The position numbers and the translations under genes were made by a program. The notes beneath the pieces are model-generated. The model was given only the letters and a program-made list of their open reading frames with translations. It did not search any database and was not told the DNA's origin. A stretch of DNA of 64,000 nt from Oryzias latipes (taxonomy: Eukaryota; Chordata; Actinopteri; Beloniformes; Adrianichthyidae). Of this stretch, positions 1-11,499 are shown piece after piece. Every line of letters starts with the position of its first letter. The stretch's first letter is position 1. The stretch covers positions 12,043,483 through 12,107,482 of the forward strand of contig NC_019859.2 of assembly GCF_002234675.1 (NCBI RefSeq), in the 5' to 3' direction.

Positions 1-215
1 GTTATACCAGATCTGCTGGAAAGACAAATATTACATCAAAGGTGAAAATCTGACACAAGGATGAGCGGAATATATCTGACCATCAATACACTGTGGGTTA
101 GGAGGAGGGATGAAGCAGACAGGGAGCAGTATGTCAGTGTGCACGTGCACGTGGGGGTGGAGATACATGCACGCTGCCGAAGTGAACCGTGTGTTCATAA
201 GGGGAACCCGATCCT
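1..215 (+). repeat. Duplicated segment, copy 1
   Basis: This segment is repeated in the same orientation at 5984-6172. Both copies contain the run from a 'gatctgctggaaagacaaa' block to 'gctgccgaagtgaaccgtg' with scattered substitutions. Both are followed by G-rich sequence sharing 'agccaggygcagag'. It may be an interspersed repeat or one edge of the tandem duplication that made the receptor copies. No coding capacity is convincing. Confidence 0.6.
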
Positions 216-797
216 ACCCAGCCGGACCAGCCAGACCAGGAAGGGGAGGAGAGACAGGACAGGAGCCCCCCCAGCATCCGGACCCAGGCAGCCCGGGAGG
301 GGGGGAAGAGGGGACTGCCCACCCAACCAGCCAGGCGCAGAGAAGGACCATTTTCATACATGTGATTTGGCTTCAGTTCTACAGCTGATGCCCCTCAAAC
401 TCTATGCGTTTACTCAGACTTGGGACCGGCTCCTGGAAACACCTGGAAAAACCTGGAAAAACCTGGAAATGTCTCCATGTGGTTGCAGTAATTCACAGAA
501 CCTGGTAGTCCAAAGCCTTTTCTCACTGAAGAATGAATTACTCTGAGCTTCTGAGCTTAGGGAATGTCCAAGGGTGAAAAAACTCTTGCTTAATAAATTA
601 CTTAACATTAAATATCATCCATAATGCTAAAATCTTCAGGCTTCTGCAAATAAAAAGAAATGATGTTGCAAAGAAAAGAACACAAAAAAAATGAACGCTG
701 CTGCAAATGAGAAAAGACAACTTTACATTCATCCAATTGTTACCCACACCTTAGATTATTGTTAGCATAATTATTTATGATTAAAAGGATATATGTA
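216..797. other. No gene recognised
   Basis: The first part is G-rich and purine-rich and continues the duplicated segment. Around 440-470 there are three tandem copies of a unit close to 'aaacctggaaa'. The rest is AT-rich and shows no supported coding region. The tail exon of receptor copy 1 could be expected in or beyond this stretch, but I cannot find it. Confidence 0.4.
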
Positions 798-1528
798 CAG
801 TAAACCCTTGTTTTTCGCTGGTTCCAAAAAGAACCCGTGATAGGCAAAATCCGTGAAGTAGAAACCTCTATTTTTTTTACAATTAATATACAATTAAATA
901 CTCTATTATACATTGAAAAGAAAGAACAAACCATTTTACAGGCTCAAGCATTTGTTTCACAAATAAAAGTACTTTAGAAACTTTTTTTCAACAAATAATT
1001 CTGTACTGTACTGTCAAATAATAATTTTACTAATCGATGTGAACAGAAGGCTTCAAATCACGAAGATTAACCCCGCCATCGCGACCCGAGTATTGGATTA
1101 AATGGGAGAAAATTTAAAATGATTATGAAAAAAATACAAAGTACAGTGGGACTCAGGTGTATTTCACTGCTATTCTGACTGAGCCGCTGCATCCTGACTC
1201 CGCTCTGCAGTGTTTTCTTCTTTTGAAGCCCGCGGTGCAGGTGTGTTTGTTCTGGAGAAGAACATAGTGATAAGCAGTTGTTGTCGCTATTTTTTCTATG
1301 GGTTATAGAGAAACTCGAAATTGCAAGATGATTTGCATGCACGTGTTGTAAATTTGGCAAGCTGTTTTAAGTACGTGTACATATTAAACTGCAACGTTAT
1401 TGACGCGCAAGTAGAGAAGAAGCGGAGTGACTTTTTAGCCAATCAGAATGCAGAACACAGTGTACGATGCAAATCCGTGAAGTAGCGAAACCGTGAAAAG
1501 TAAACCGCGTTATAGCAAGGGATCACTG
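798..1528. mobile_element. Tigger/pogo-like non-autonomous DNA element (MITE)
   Basis: The element is bounded by inverted ends, CAGTAAACCCTTG on the left and the complement of CAGTGATCCCTTG on the right, and is flanked by TA on both sides (796-797 and 1529-1530). The inner ends repeat the 'ccgtgaagtag' and 'accgcgttatagc' motifs common in vertebrate Tigger/pogo ends. At 731 bp, with no transposase reading frame, it would have to be mobilised in trans. Superfamily assignment rests on TIR style and TA duplication. Confidence 0.75.
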
Positions 1529-2458
1529 TATTTTGGTTCCAGGCTTACAGTACCTGTTGTTAGTTGTGTTTGGGGTAGAGACTGTTCCGGATCAGAGTGT
1601 GCGGTGGAACAGAACTGTGTTTTTACTGCATGTTGGAGTGAAGCTACAAAACTCAATTCTTGTCTTCTCAGTGGTCTTTCTGTACACTGAGTGCAAACTG
1701 TAAGCCAAACTTGACAATAAACCAGCATCCTCCAGTTTGCCTTAAAAGCTGGGGATAGATGGCCTAGAATCAAATAACACATTAAAGAGTACACGTAGTG
1801 ACATGGATTACTGACATCTTTATGTACTTTCTTGCTTGTTTTCCAATTTGTACTCCTGTTTTTTTTTTCTCCTTCAGCCATTCAGGGGCAAAAACCATCC
1901 CTGATAATTCACTTCCGTTGGGGCTTTTTTTTATTGGCAGCAGCATTTCTGTTTATCTGCGACATTTCTTTTATTTGCAACTTCAAATCTTTTTGTTTGC
2001 AAGTTCCTTTCTTTGTTTGCATAGTTCCTTGGTATGGTCCTAGTCACTGTAATTTTTTATCAGAGTCAGTCTTTAATCTTAATGCAACACAGAAATATGA
2101 TCCTTGCCTTAATTTTTTTTACACTTTAAAAAAACATTTGATCAAATGTATATATATTAATCAAATAATACCCCCCAAGTTACTTCTAACTTGGTAACTT
2201 GGTAAAAGAAGACTAAGAAAAAGAGAACTAATTCAGATTTTAATAAATAACGTAACTATAAAATCTTTGTTGTTTTTTGTTTTTAATCTGTGCTTTATTG
2301 TTGTTCAAAATTTTTTAGCTTGAAGTTAGAAAACAAAACCACCTTTTTTAACGCCTCCCTTAAACTTTTCTCTTTGTCTGTCTAAAATGTCATCTTCCAT
2401 GCTTTTGGCCTTAAGATATAGAGGCTTAAAAAACACTACATTTGCTTGCGTTTATTAC
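1529..2458. other. Gene-free stretch downstream of receptor copy 1
   Basis: AT-rich sequence with poly-T runs and no coding pattern. It lies where the 3' intron and tail exon of copy 1 should be, but no counterpart of the ITIM tail exon of the other copies is visible. Confidence 0.4.
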
Positions 2459-3854
2459 CTGATGCTGCATTTGTCTTGATGGATGATTCTGTTGAGTATT
2501 TTGAGATTGTACTGAAGAAAATAAAAAACAAATATTAATAAAGATAATCTTTTTTAATATTATTATATTGGATTTTTTTTGGTGGGAAATTTAGCTTTGA
2601 AAAACACTCAAAATGAAATAAGTACGTGTGAACATCTGTTAGTGCTGACCTTTGTGTTTACAAAGTTTGTAAACGGAGAAAACAAAAAGGACAGAAACAG
2701 CTGGACACAGATAGAGGGGCAGCTTCCACCAAACATCTGGATCCTGCCGTTCTTCACTGATGTTGCAATGATGGAGTTCACTGGATCCTGCAGGAAATAA
2801 AGTAAATGGTTGATTTTAATTAGATTTTTAGTCAAGAGATTATGTTAATAGTTCAAAGATATCATAAAAGCGTTGAGTTTTATGTTTAGTTACATTTTCA
2901 TCTAAGTTTTATATTAACTGTTCATTTCTGCATAACTGAATCCTCCCAATGGTTATGAAAGTTTCAAAGGACACAAAGGAGTTCAAACATTTTACTTCTA
3001 GATAGTTTTGGGATGATGTCAGATATATAGAATTTAAGTAGGGTATTCAATTGAACTACAATAAAAACACAAATATGAAATATAACCCTACACCCTGAGC
3101 CCGTTGGGTTATTATTTTCACATCCCAGCATAAACTATTTATAAAATGTTCACAAATGATCATTTATAAGAAAACCGAAAGTTCAGACCATAACGAAAAT
3201 CTCATGGAGAGTTGCACTAGAAAATATGAATATCTATGTAAGTTTACCAAATTGTTATTTTTGTTTAAAAATTACATTTGCAGATAAAGCAGAATAAAAA
3301 AAAAACCACTTTGGTAAAATACTCACTGATGGAGATTTTTCTGATGATGTTGCTGTAATTAAACCACGTCTTTATACCAATTTTTTCTTTGTCTTCCACC
3401 TTCTTTTCTTTAGTTCCACAGTAGCAGAAACCTTCATCAGAATAGATGACATTGATGATCATCAGGTCTTAGGAGTCAGAGGAAACATTCTTTGTCCATA
3501 TAAACTGAGATTTCCCTGATTTTTTAAAGAAGTAATCTGTATCTAGAATAAAAACAGGGGGGTTTTCTGAAACAGGCAGGCAGTTCTCCATCTCCCACTT
3601 TGCAGTCACAATAGAGAGTAATGTTGTCTCCATGTCTGACTGTCACCTCAGACACTGATGCAGAAGTCCAGTCAAAACTGCAGGAAACTGCTCCTGGAAG
3701 ACGGATGTCATTTAAAAAAGCCTCTCTTTTGCAATTTTAAATTGAAATTCAAAACAATAAATCAGAAGAACAACTTTAAATGAAAGTAAAAGAACAGGTT
3801 ACCCCAGAGTAAAGGCAGAATTATGTGCAGAGGATCCATGATTGATGTAATCAT
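2459..3854 (-). pseudogene. V-set inhibitory-type receptor, copy 1 (broken)
   Basis: Four exons can be matched to the sibling genes: leader 3803-3854, V-set 3327-3693, stalk/transmembrane 2650-2787 and juxtamembrane 2459-2511, all with GT/AG borders. The V exon is dead. Compared with copies 2-4 it lacks 14 nt just after the conserved W-F-R region (the W itself has become C), which shifts the frame. A TAA at 3469-3471 replaces the tyrosine of the conserved S-D-S-Y-D motif. The V exon is 367 nt, exactly 14 less than copy 3. The transmembrane exon is still open (W-W-K-L-P-L-Y-L-C-P type, as in copy 2). No ITIM tail exon is seen in the left 2.4 kb; it may be deleted or beyond the window edge. The V exon resembles copy 3 more than its transmembrane exon does, suggesting gene conversion. 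Confidence 0.85.
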
Positions 3855-3954
3855 GCGTTTCAAAGAACACAAATGTTCCTCTTTGCAGATGCGTTCACAC
3901 CTTTAACTTGTAGATGTTGTGAGATATGCAGATGTACCACTGAAGGGGATGCAG

Positions 3955-4010
3955 CTTTTGATTGGGCTGCTGAGTGGAACCTTTTTTTCTGAGGTTTCTT
4001 TGTTGGCTTG
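3955..4010 (-). promoter_or_regulatory. Degenerate receptor promoter block, copy 1
   Basis: This is the counterpart of the promoter block of copies 2-4, about 105 bp upstream of the leader ATG. The inverted CCAAT box is kept at 3961-3966. The RUNX-type core found in the other three copies is changed by a substitution near 3990 (aggtttc instead of tggtttc). Confidence 0.5.
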
Positions 4011-4286
4011 AATTCAAAAATACCAGGAATTTGGGTCTAAAATCAAAACGCAAACTGCAGAACTGAAGATGATAAATCAGTTTCTGCCTAATCAGAGATT
4101 TGAACTGTTAGCCAACCAAGTCAATCAATCATTTAAAACGATTCTTTCTTATTTTCTTGTCTTGCACACAATCAATGTTAAAATTATTATTTTTTGAATG
4201 AAAATTACGACTATATAACCAGACAAAAATAATCAGATCCTCCAGCGGATGTATATGTGAGAATAAGTCAGACTACCAGCTGCTAC

Positions 4287-4338
4287 ACAGACCACACATG
4301 CTCAGTGATGGCAGCATTACTGAGCATGTGTGGTCTGT
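4287..4338. repeat. 52-nt near-perfect hairpin
   Basis: Two 24-nt arms pair across a 4-nt loop (gcag). The outer 20 pairs are perfect and the inner four include one G-T pair. Each arm contains the RUNX-type core ACCACA. It lies about 430 bp upstream of the copy 1 start. It could be a small MITE remnant, an extruding palindrome or a transcribed hairpin; I cannot tell which. Confidence 0.8.
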
Positions 4339-5983
4339 TTCACTGTTCTTCCTCAATGACAACGCTGGACACGGTTTCTCGAGAACAGGTGCATTTTAAT
4401 GTCTTCACTCCATATAACGCCGGGAAAACTACAGCAGAACTGACTGAACAGCAGCTGTTATCCCCTTGCAGCCGGACTTGAAAGCCTGATCCTTCTCACT
4501 CACAGGAGTGAAGCTCCTCATCATCACCACATGATAAAAACAATCAATGCTTTGAATAATCTATTGATTGGTTAAGAGGATACATGATATGGGTTAAGAA
4601 GGAAAAAACTTCTTTAAAGTCTTTCAAGCCTTTTTTAGCAGTTTGCCAAAATCATTACAAATTAGCCACATTATTATCTACATTGAATCCTTTGACATGT
4701 TTTATGTCTTTTTTCAATGGATCCTTTTTGTGATAAAGAATGTAAATGTAACATAGGTACACCTTGTAAATCCCTCCTTTGTACTCAGTGGCGTCCTTGT
4801 TAACCTGATCTTTCATCCTAACAGGTAGAACTCACAGAGACTTTGCTCTTATCTGTGTGTTGAATCAGCTCACATGTGAAACTGTTACCGCTGGGTGAGG
4901 GGCTGCATGTCTGTGGACTTCCTGTCTACTTCAGTGAAGTTCATTTAGATCAGTTTAGCCATCATTTATTTATACTATATTTACATTCTGGAACAAAAAC
5001 ATTGATGATCATGTTTTCATGTTTCAACTTGAAACTATTGTTCTATTTTAAATAATAAGAAATCTTTTCATTGAAAATACATTGTCTGCGTAATAAGGTC
5101 TTTTTGAGGCCCATAGCTTATCAGTGTGGGTTTCCTGGTATTTCTCACATTTATACTGTGGCTGAGCCTTATTTACGGTCAGTGTAAGTTTTCTCTCACT
5201 TCTTGGAAGTGGTCTGGTTGAAGTAAATAATGCTTAAAATACTGATCAAGGACACGTTTTTTATTTCTATTTCCTGAAACAAATCTGGAATAACAGCTCT
5301 TTGGTATCGAGACTTTTCTCTGTTCAGAGATTGAGCCCAACATGTAAAACACGACTAAAGAAACACTGCTGCTGTTCAAGTTGACTCTAAACAGTAATAG
5401 TGTGCTGTTATCACACAGAATGGGCACGCAAAACATCAAAGAGATGTGATGCATGGAGTCCTGCTGTACTGCCTCATTGTGAACGGAAGATTTTAAAGGG
5501 TTTACTCTATATCATTCTTTTATTAAGCCTTTCAGAGTAAACTATATCCATGTATATGATTTCACCTTTGGCACACTAATAAACAATGTATTGATTAAAT
5601 ATGTGTTATTTTCACAGTTCATTTTTTTATCTCGAAGTAAGACGACTCGATCTCTGAGGCACCGACTTTCACTCCTTGAGGATTAAGAGAGGCTGGTGCT
5701 CAGAGTGCAGGTTTTTACAGGAATTCTCAGAGATGCGTGAATCGAGCAAAATCCCACTTTGGGATTGTTTTTTGTTTGGAATAAACATTGCAATACAATT
5801 CAGATCTCAAAAAGTTGATTTTGCATGATATAAGTCCTTTAATATTAGGCTTATCACAACTTTTAAGGTGTGTTTTGTGTGTGTGTGTGTGGGGGGGGTT
5901 GAAGGAATATAAAAGGGAGAAGGTGCAGAAAGTGGGGGATTCAAGTGCCGACTTGAATAATTTATTATTTTAAGCTGTAACAA
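4339..5983. other. Intergenic stretch between copies 1 and 2
   Basis: No gene is recognised. The block around 5130-5220 resembles 19220-19300, which lies at a similar distance (about 1.6 kb) downstream of copy 3, so the duplication unit that produced copies 2 and 3 included flanking DNA. A short GT-rich microsatellite followed by a G run lies at about 5870-5900. Confidence 0.45.
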
Positions 5984-6172
5984 TTATACCTGATCTGCTG
6001 GAAAGACAAATATTACATCAAAGGTGAAATTCTGACATGAAGATGAGCGGTACATATCTGAAGAGGGGTGAAGCAGACAGAGAGCAGTGTAACAGTATGC
6101 ATGTGCAAGTAGAGGTGGAGATACATGCAGGCTGCCGAAGTGAACCATGTGATCATAAGGGGAACCAGATCC
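5984..6172 (+). repeat. Duplicated segment, copy 2
   Basis: Second copy of the segment at 1-215, in the same orientation. A run of about 17 G follows at 6185-6200, then G/C-rich sequence to about 6410. Confidence 0.6.
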
Positions 6173-7052
6173 ACCAGGATTATAGGGGGGGGGGGGGGGG
6201 GCCCTCAGGCCAGGAGAACCCCTCTGATGGGACCCATCCAGCCAGGTGCAGAGGGGCCCCCCGGCACCGGGAGGCACAGGTGAGCCCGGCGTCAGGACCC
6301 CCAGACCACAGGATAGGTGTGCTCCGCCGTACCAGGCGGCAGCCATTGGGGACACCGGGCGCTGGACACCGAGACGCGGGCCAAGGACGCAGCCAGGGCT
6401 CCCTGATCAATTTTAAAATTGGTTATGCACTTCTGTGAATTAAAAAGGACTGCCAAATCAGAGTCCCTGATTGGTCAAAGTTCAACTGGTTTAACTTTAA
6501 ACACGCATTCAATGGCCGCACATTTTGTACATAGATCCCTGAAGTTGTTATAAAAATATATGTAGTGGCATTTTAATGTGTGAATTTTTAAGGCAGAAGC
6601 CCAAAACGTGTATTTAAAAAACACAAAGAAATTTACAAAAGAGGATTTTGATGATCTACACTTGACTAAATCAGTTTCCACATTTCCTTTATGGCAGATG
6701 ATCCACATTTGGGGTGTATTGGACAGCAGAATATGTGCTAAAGGTTGAAGGATGAGCTGCGTTCTTCCTCTTTGGTCCCACAGATGGGTGGTAGATTTCC
6801 AGTGCAGCATCCTAAAATGCAACAGTTTCATTTATTATCTTCATTGTGAAACTAAATCACATACTTAATATCAATGTAATTCTAAGATCTTCACAAGAGC
6901 CTTCTTTAATATAGGCAGCCCAAAAGAAAAAAAAGAAAAGAAAAGGAAAGAAATTTGACCGAGCTTATCTTCAATATTTGGGTTTATTGAAAACTTCAGT
7001 GTTAGAATTTTTTCCCCAGTTTTCCTTGTATTTCAGAAATATTTTTTAAATG

Positions 7053-8346
7053 TATGCACTCACTGGACACCTCATTAGGTACACCTGTCTAGCTGCTCGT
7101 AAACAGAAATTTTCTCCCTTGTATTAACGGTTCAGGCTGGTGGTGGTGTAATGGTGCATTGGGGAAGGGAATTTTCTTGGCATACTCTGTGCCCATTGGT
7201 ACCAACTGAGCATGGTTACGACGCCACAGTCTACCTGAGTTTTGTTGCTGACGATGTCAATCCCATCTTGACCACAGTCTACCATCTTCAGATGGCTAAC
7301 GTGCCTTGTCGTAAAGTTGGAATAATCTCAGACTGGTTTCTTGAACATGACAATGAGTTCACTGGACTCAAAAGCCTCCACAGTCACCAGATCTCAACCC
7401 AATAGATCACCTTTGGGATGTGGTGGAATGGGAAATGGTATCATGGATGTGCAGCCAAAAAATCTGCAGAAACTGCGTGATACTATCATGTCAATATGGA
7501 CCAAACTCATTGAGGAATGTTTCCAGTACATTGTTAAATCGATGCCACCAAGGATTAAAGTCTTTCTGAAGACAACTGTCCATTCTGCTAGAAGTTGAAG
7601 ATGGGGTAACTATGGTGCACTGGGGTTCTGTCCTCTTTTCTCATCTTCTTCTCCCCTCCTTCTCTTCTCTATTTTTGATCATTATTTATCATTTAGTTCT
7701 CCATGTCTCTGTTTTGTGCAGTGTGATTCATGTTGTCTCTCTTTCCCTCTCCCCTCCTGGGGAGTGGAAGTACTTCCAGATTCCAGTTGGCTCATCCGTG
7801 CTCCTGTACCTGACTGTGTACCTCGTCTCTGGCTTACCTCTACTACTGCTTCTACACCTGGCTGTGGATCCTGCCTCCGGCTCGACACCGCGCCCTCGGC
7901 CACCCCCCCAACTTCGGCTGGATGAAGCTTGTCTGCTGGACTTTAAATGTGTAGTTGTAGAGTTAGATAAGTTAATTCTTCTCTAAGAGATCTGTTAAAT
8001 CGCCTGTCCGTCCTGGGGGAGGATCCCTCCTTCATGTGGGCACCCCTGAGGTTTCTTCGTTTCTTCCAGAATCCGTTTTTTTAGGAGTTTTTCCTTACCG
8101 CAAAGGGGGTCTAAAGGCAGGGATGTCCAGTTTGGCTTAGTCAGTTTGTTAGTTCAATTTAGTATTTTCCTATTGAATTCTATGTATTCATGATCCTTTT
8201 GATTTTATGTTTAACTTTTTCTATTACCTATATGAAAGCCCATTGAGACGACTGTTGTTGTGAATTTGGGCTATACAAATAAAATTGAATTGAATTGAAT
8301 TCTGATACACACAAGGTGTACCTAATAAAGTAGCCGGTGAGTGTAT
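7053..8346 (+). mobile_element. Tc1/mariner remnant, internally deleted
   Basis: The left end (CACTGGACACCTCATTAGG) and right end (complement of TACACTCACCGG) are the inverted ends of a common vertebrate Tc1-like element. Between them is only the C-terminal half of the transposase (about 7125-7585), with recognisable 'ACTGAGCATGG...GACGCCACAG' and 'CACCAGATCTCAACCCAATAGA' regions that cover the second aspartate and the glutamate of the DDE triad. The N-terminal half is missing and frames are broken. An L2 3' end is inserted near its right end. Confidence 0.8.
7589..8303 (+). mobile_element. L2 LINE, 5'-truncated 3' end
   Basis: This segment matches the reverse complement of the 3' region of the L2 element at 60787-61500, starting at 'ctagaagttgaag' and ending in the repeated 'attga' tail typical of this family. 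It sits inside the Tc1 remnant. The sequence attctg flanks both sides and may be a short target duplication. Confidence 0.8.
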
Positions 8347-9851
8347 GTTTATATATGATAATAACTAAGGATGTATGTTCCAAATTGATCTTGTGATCAG
8401 TAATCGGGCCCGATCACGTAGTTTCAGATTTGATCTAAATCAGATTTTTATTTTATTCTTATTATGATCAGCACTGTATATTTCAAGCTCAGTATTTAAA
8501 ATGAATGTCAAAGTAGAAGTCTGCATATCCTGAATGGATCACAGCATTTTATTGCCACAAAGCGCAGAAGAATACGACAGCAGTTTAAGCAGACGGAACA
8601 AAACAGCTCTGTAAATTTAGCAAGATATTTCCAGATTTTGTCTCTGGGGCTAAAAATCTCTTATACATTTTTAAAACTGACAGCATATGGCTATGAATTT
8701 GTGCCTTAATGCAAACAACGACCTGCAAAAGTATTTAAAAGAAAAATAAGATCAGATTTCTGTTTCTTGACATCTGTCTGCTGTTGACAGCTGCAAAGTG
8801 CAAGCTCCGGGGGAATTAAAATTAAAATCAAATGACCTGTAATCGAATTGGTGCCAAAAGATCCTGATTGGAAAAACCCTAAAATAACCACAATTTATAC
8901 AAATTACAAAGTAAATTGTTTTAGGTAACTCAGTTAAATGTATGATGTGGAAGTGAACCAATTTAGATTTTATCATATGAAATTCTAGCTCATGCAGAAT
9001 TAATACCGTCACTATCAACGCTTTTTCTCGCTTCTGCGAGTTTTTGCATCTGTGCAAAAAGATATCAAGATGTAAAATATCAACTTTCATGTTCTAGTAT
9101 CAAGATAGAATAGTAAAACAAAAAAAACCTACATTTGCTTGGGTTCATTACCTGGTGATGCATTTGTCTTGATGGAGGATTCCTTTTGGTATTTTTAGAT
9201 TTTACTGCGAAGTGTAAACAAAACATTTTGTTAAAGGTAAAAAAAAAAAAAGAAAATCTGAATTTTTTGTTTGGTGGAAGATTTAGCTTTGAAAAACACT
9301 TCAATTGAAATAAGGATCTGTGAACATTCGTTGGTACTGACCTGTATGTTTACAAAGTTTGTAAACGGAGGAAACCAGGAGAACAGAAACAGCTGGACAC
9401 AGATAGAGAGGCAGCTTCCACCAAACATCAGGATCCCACTGTTCCATCTTGATGCAATGATGGAGTTCAATGGGTCCTGCAGGAAATAATGCAGTTGCTT
9501 ATAAAAAATAAACCTGTATAGATAGATGTGCACAGAGATATATTTGAAATGTTGTTTTTACTCAATTCAGGTGAAGTGAGTAAAAAAAAAAAAAAAAAAA
9601 ATGCAGTTGTTTGATTTTAAATACATTTTATAAAACTTATAGTATTCTAAAAATCCAATATTTGATTAAAAAAAAGTTCAAAAATTAAAAGATAATGCTA
9701 ATAATTCATGGATTTTAATCGGGAATTAGAAAGCCTTTTTCTACCAGTGCCCTTATGAAATTTACAAAAAATATTTTTTTCTAAAAGTAACAATAATATG
9801 TGCACAGGTGCCATTTATTTGGACCTAAACAAAGCCTATAAATTAGTGCAA

Positions 9852-10056
9852 CCCTTGTGCTATCTTAGATGATCCCACCCTTGCATTGATGTGTTATTCC
9901 TACCATGACAAAGGTGGATAAAGGTGGAAAGATTTCATGTAATCCATGGACACCAGTGAAGATCACAAATCATTGAAGAAAAAAGGTTCAGAGCACTGTC
10001 TAGTGGGTCTAGATGACCCAACTCCCAATGGTAAAGTGCCTAGGATGGCACAAGGG
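9852..10056 (+). mobile_element. piggyBac-type MITE, copy a
   Basis: A 205-bp element with inverted ends CCCTTGTGCTATCTTAG, one of five related copies in the window (others at 17076, 19306, 20371 and 60148). Target TTAA is degenerate here (gcaa/ttga) but intact at copy c. It has no coding capacity and lies in the large intron of receptor copy 2. Confidence 0.75.
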
Positions 10057-10129
10057 TTGATTTGTATTGACATCCATGCCACCATTGTGTGTCATTTAGG
10101 GGAAGCTAGTAAGTCAATATTGAAAATAT

Positions 10130-11165
10130 ATAAATAAAAGTATTCCTAAAGGTTCTTCTCTTGGGCCACTACCGTTTACCGTTTTTCATCAACACAACCT
10201 GTCAATTTTCTGTACAAAATGTAACATCCGTCTTTATGATGAGGATATACTGTAATTATTTACTGTTCCAAATCAAGCACCTTAGACATCAATGAGTCTT
10301 TGCGGCAAGATTTGGATTCCATACGATGCTGCCTGATATCTTAGAAGCTCCTTCTGAATAATAGTAAATCATACTCTATGCTCTTTCAGACATGAACACA
10401 GAAGGTGTAAATTAATTTACATTTTTTGGATTCCTTTCCTCTAGAAAGTATTTTAAATATCTTAGTGTCTGGTCAGAACCAAATTTATCTGTTTAAACTT
10501 ACATTCATTTAATCTATACAAGTCAAATCAATGTCTAAAAACATTTTGTAAATCAGTAATTTGCTTTAACTTTCATGTAAGGACAATATCAGTTTCTCAA
10601 TTATTACTCCTAATTTTTGATTATGCCATTTAAATTCAATTTCATGCTACTTCAGCTTGTTTAAATTCTCTGGATATAATTGACAATGATTGATGTAGTT
10701 TTGTTCTCCGCTGCCCATTCTATAAACACCTTGGTTTACTCTCACCATCAAATAGAAGATAGGTTCACTTTTAAAATATGTTTTTAAATTCATTTGCTCT
10801 AACCTCCCTTTTTACTTAATACAGTACTAAGTTCCCTATGAATAATTTACAGCATCTCAACCAGTGGGTTTCTCTGTTCATAGATATAAAAAGCAGTCTG
10901 CAAAAAAAAAACCTTTCTAAGGCACCCAGCAACTTATGCTCCATCTCAAAGCTCTCTTAATTATTTTATTTGAAAAACGATCGATTTTGATTTTTTGGCC
11001 ATTTGGTGTTCCTAATGTTATCTTCTTTCTATATTTTTTTGTATATTACTTTCTTTTAAATTTTTACAGTACATTATTATTGCTATTATTGTTATTATTC
11101 CATCACAGTTATGTCTTTTATTTTAATTTGTATTTTTATGATTTTTTAGTGCTTTAAAATTTGAA
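10130..11165 (+). mobile_element. Decayed LINE reverse transcriptase fragment
   Basis: Broken frames read as the late reverse-transcriptase region of a LINE: a P-x-G-S-S-L-G-P-L motif near 10150, then a Y-x-D-D-like region near 10235, then C-terminal sequence around 10830-10960. Stops and frameshifts are frequent. It is truncated on both sides, and the gypsy element begins at its right edge. Confidence 0.5.
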
Positions 11166-11175
11166 TCCTGTTTAT

Positions 11176-11483
11176 TGTCAGGAGCCGGAGCCAGGGCGGG
11201 TTTGGTGGGTGTTTTCTCACTTCCGGTTTTGGGCTTTTATTTTGTTACTTCCTTTCAGGGCTCATTGTTTCACTAGGTAACTTCACCAGTCATCACCGGC
11301 ACCTGTCTGCTCACCTGTTTGTCATTCCCATTTGTGTATTTAAACCCTGGTCTGTTTGTTTCTTGTCACTGGGTCGTTTTGTAAGTTCGCTTCAGTCATT
11401 TCAAGTACAATTGTGATTAAACCTTGTTTGCTTTTGAAGCTCTTTTCGCTGTCCTGCATTTGTGTCCCGTCTCAACCCTGACA
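11176..11483 (+). repeat. 5' LTR of sushi-like element
   Basis: Begins TGTCAGGAGCC and ends CCCTGACA. A TATA-like tatttaaa at 11337-11344 puts the likely transcript start near 11365, exactly where the segment complementary to the primer-binding site begins. Confidence 0.93.
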
Positions 11484-11498
11484 TTACGACCCAGTGAC
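11365..11498 (+). promoter_or_regulatory. Self-priming pair: transcript 5' end and primer-binding site
   Basis: GTCACTGGGTCGT at 11365-11377 in the LTR is the exact reverse complement of the 13 nt at 11486-11498, just downstream of the LTR where a tRNA primer site would normally be. The Tf1/sushi group of retrotransposons is known to prime reverse transcription with the folded-back 5' end of its own RNA. The sequence fits that mechanism and shows no tRNA-like primer site. Confidence 0.75.
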
Positions 11499-11499
11499 C

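Noticed and set aside
6037..6438. Open frames over the second duplicated segment
   Set aside because: They span a G run and proline/glycine-rich sequence and the first copy of the repeat does not preserve the frame.
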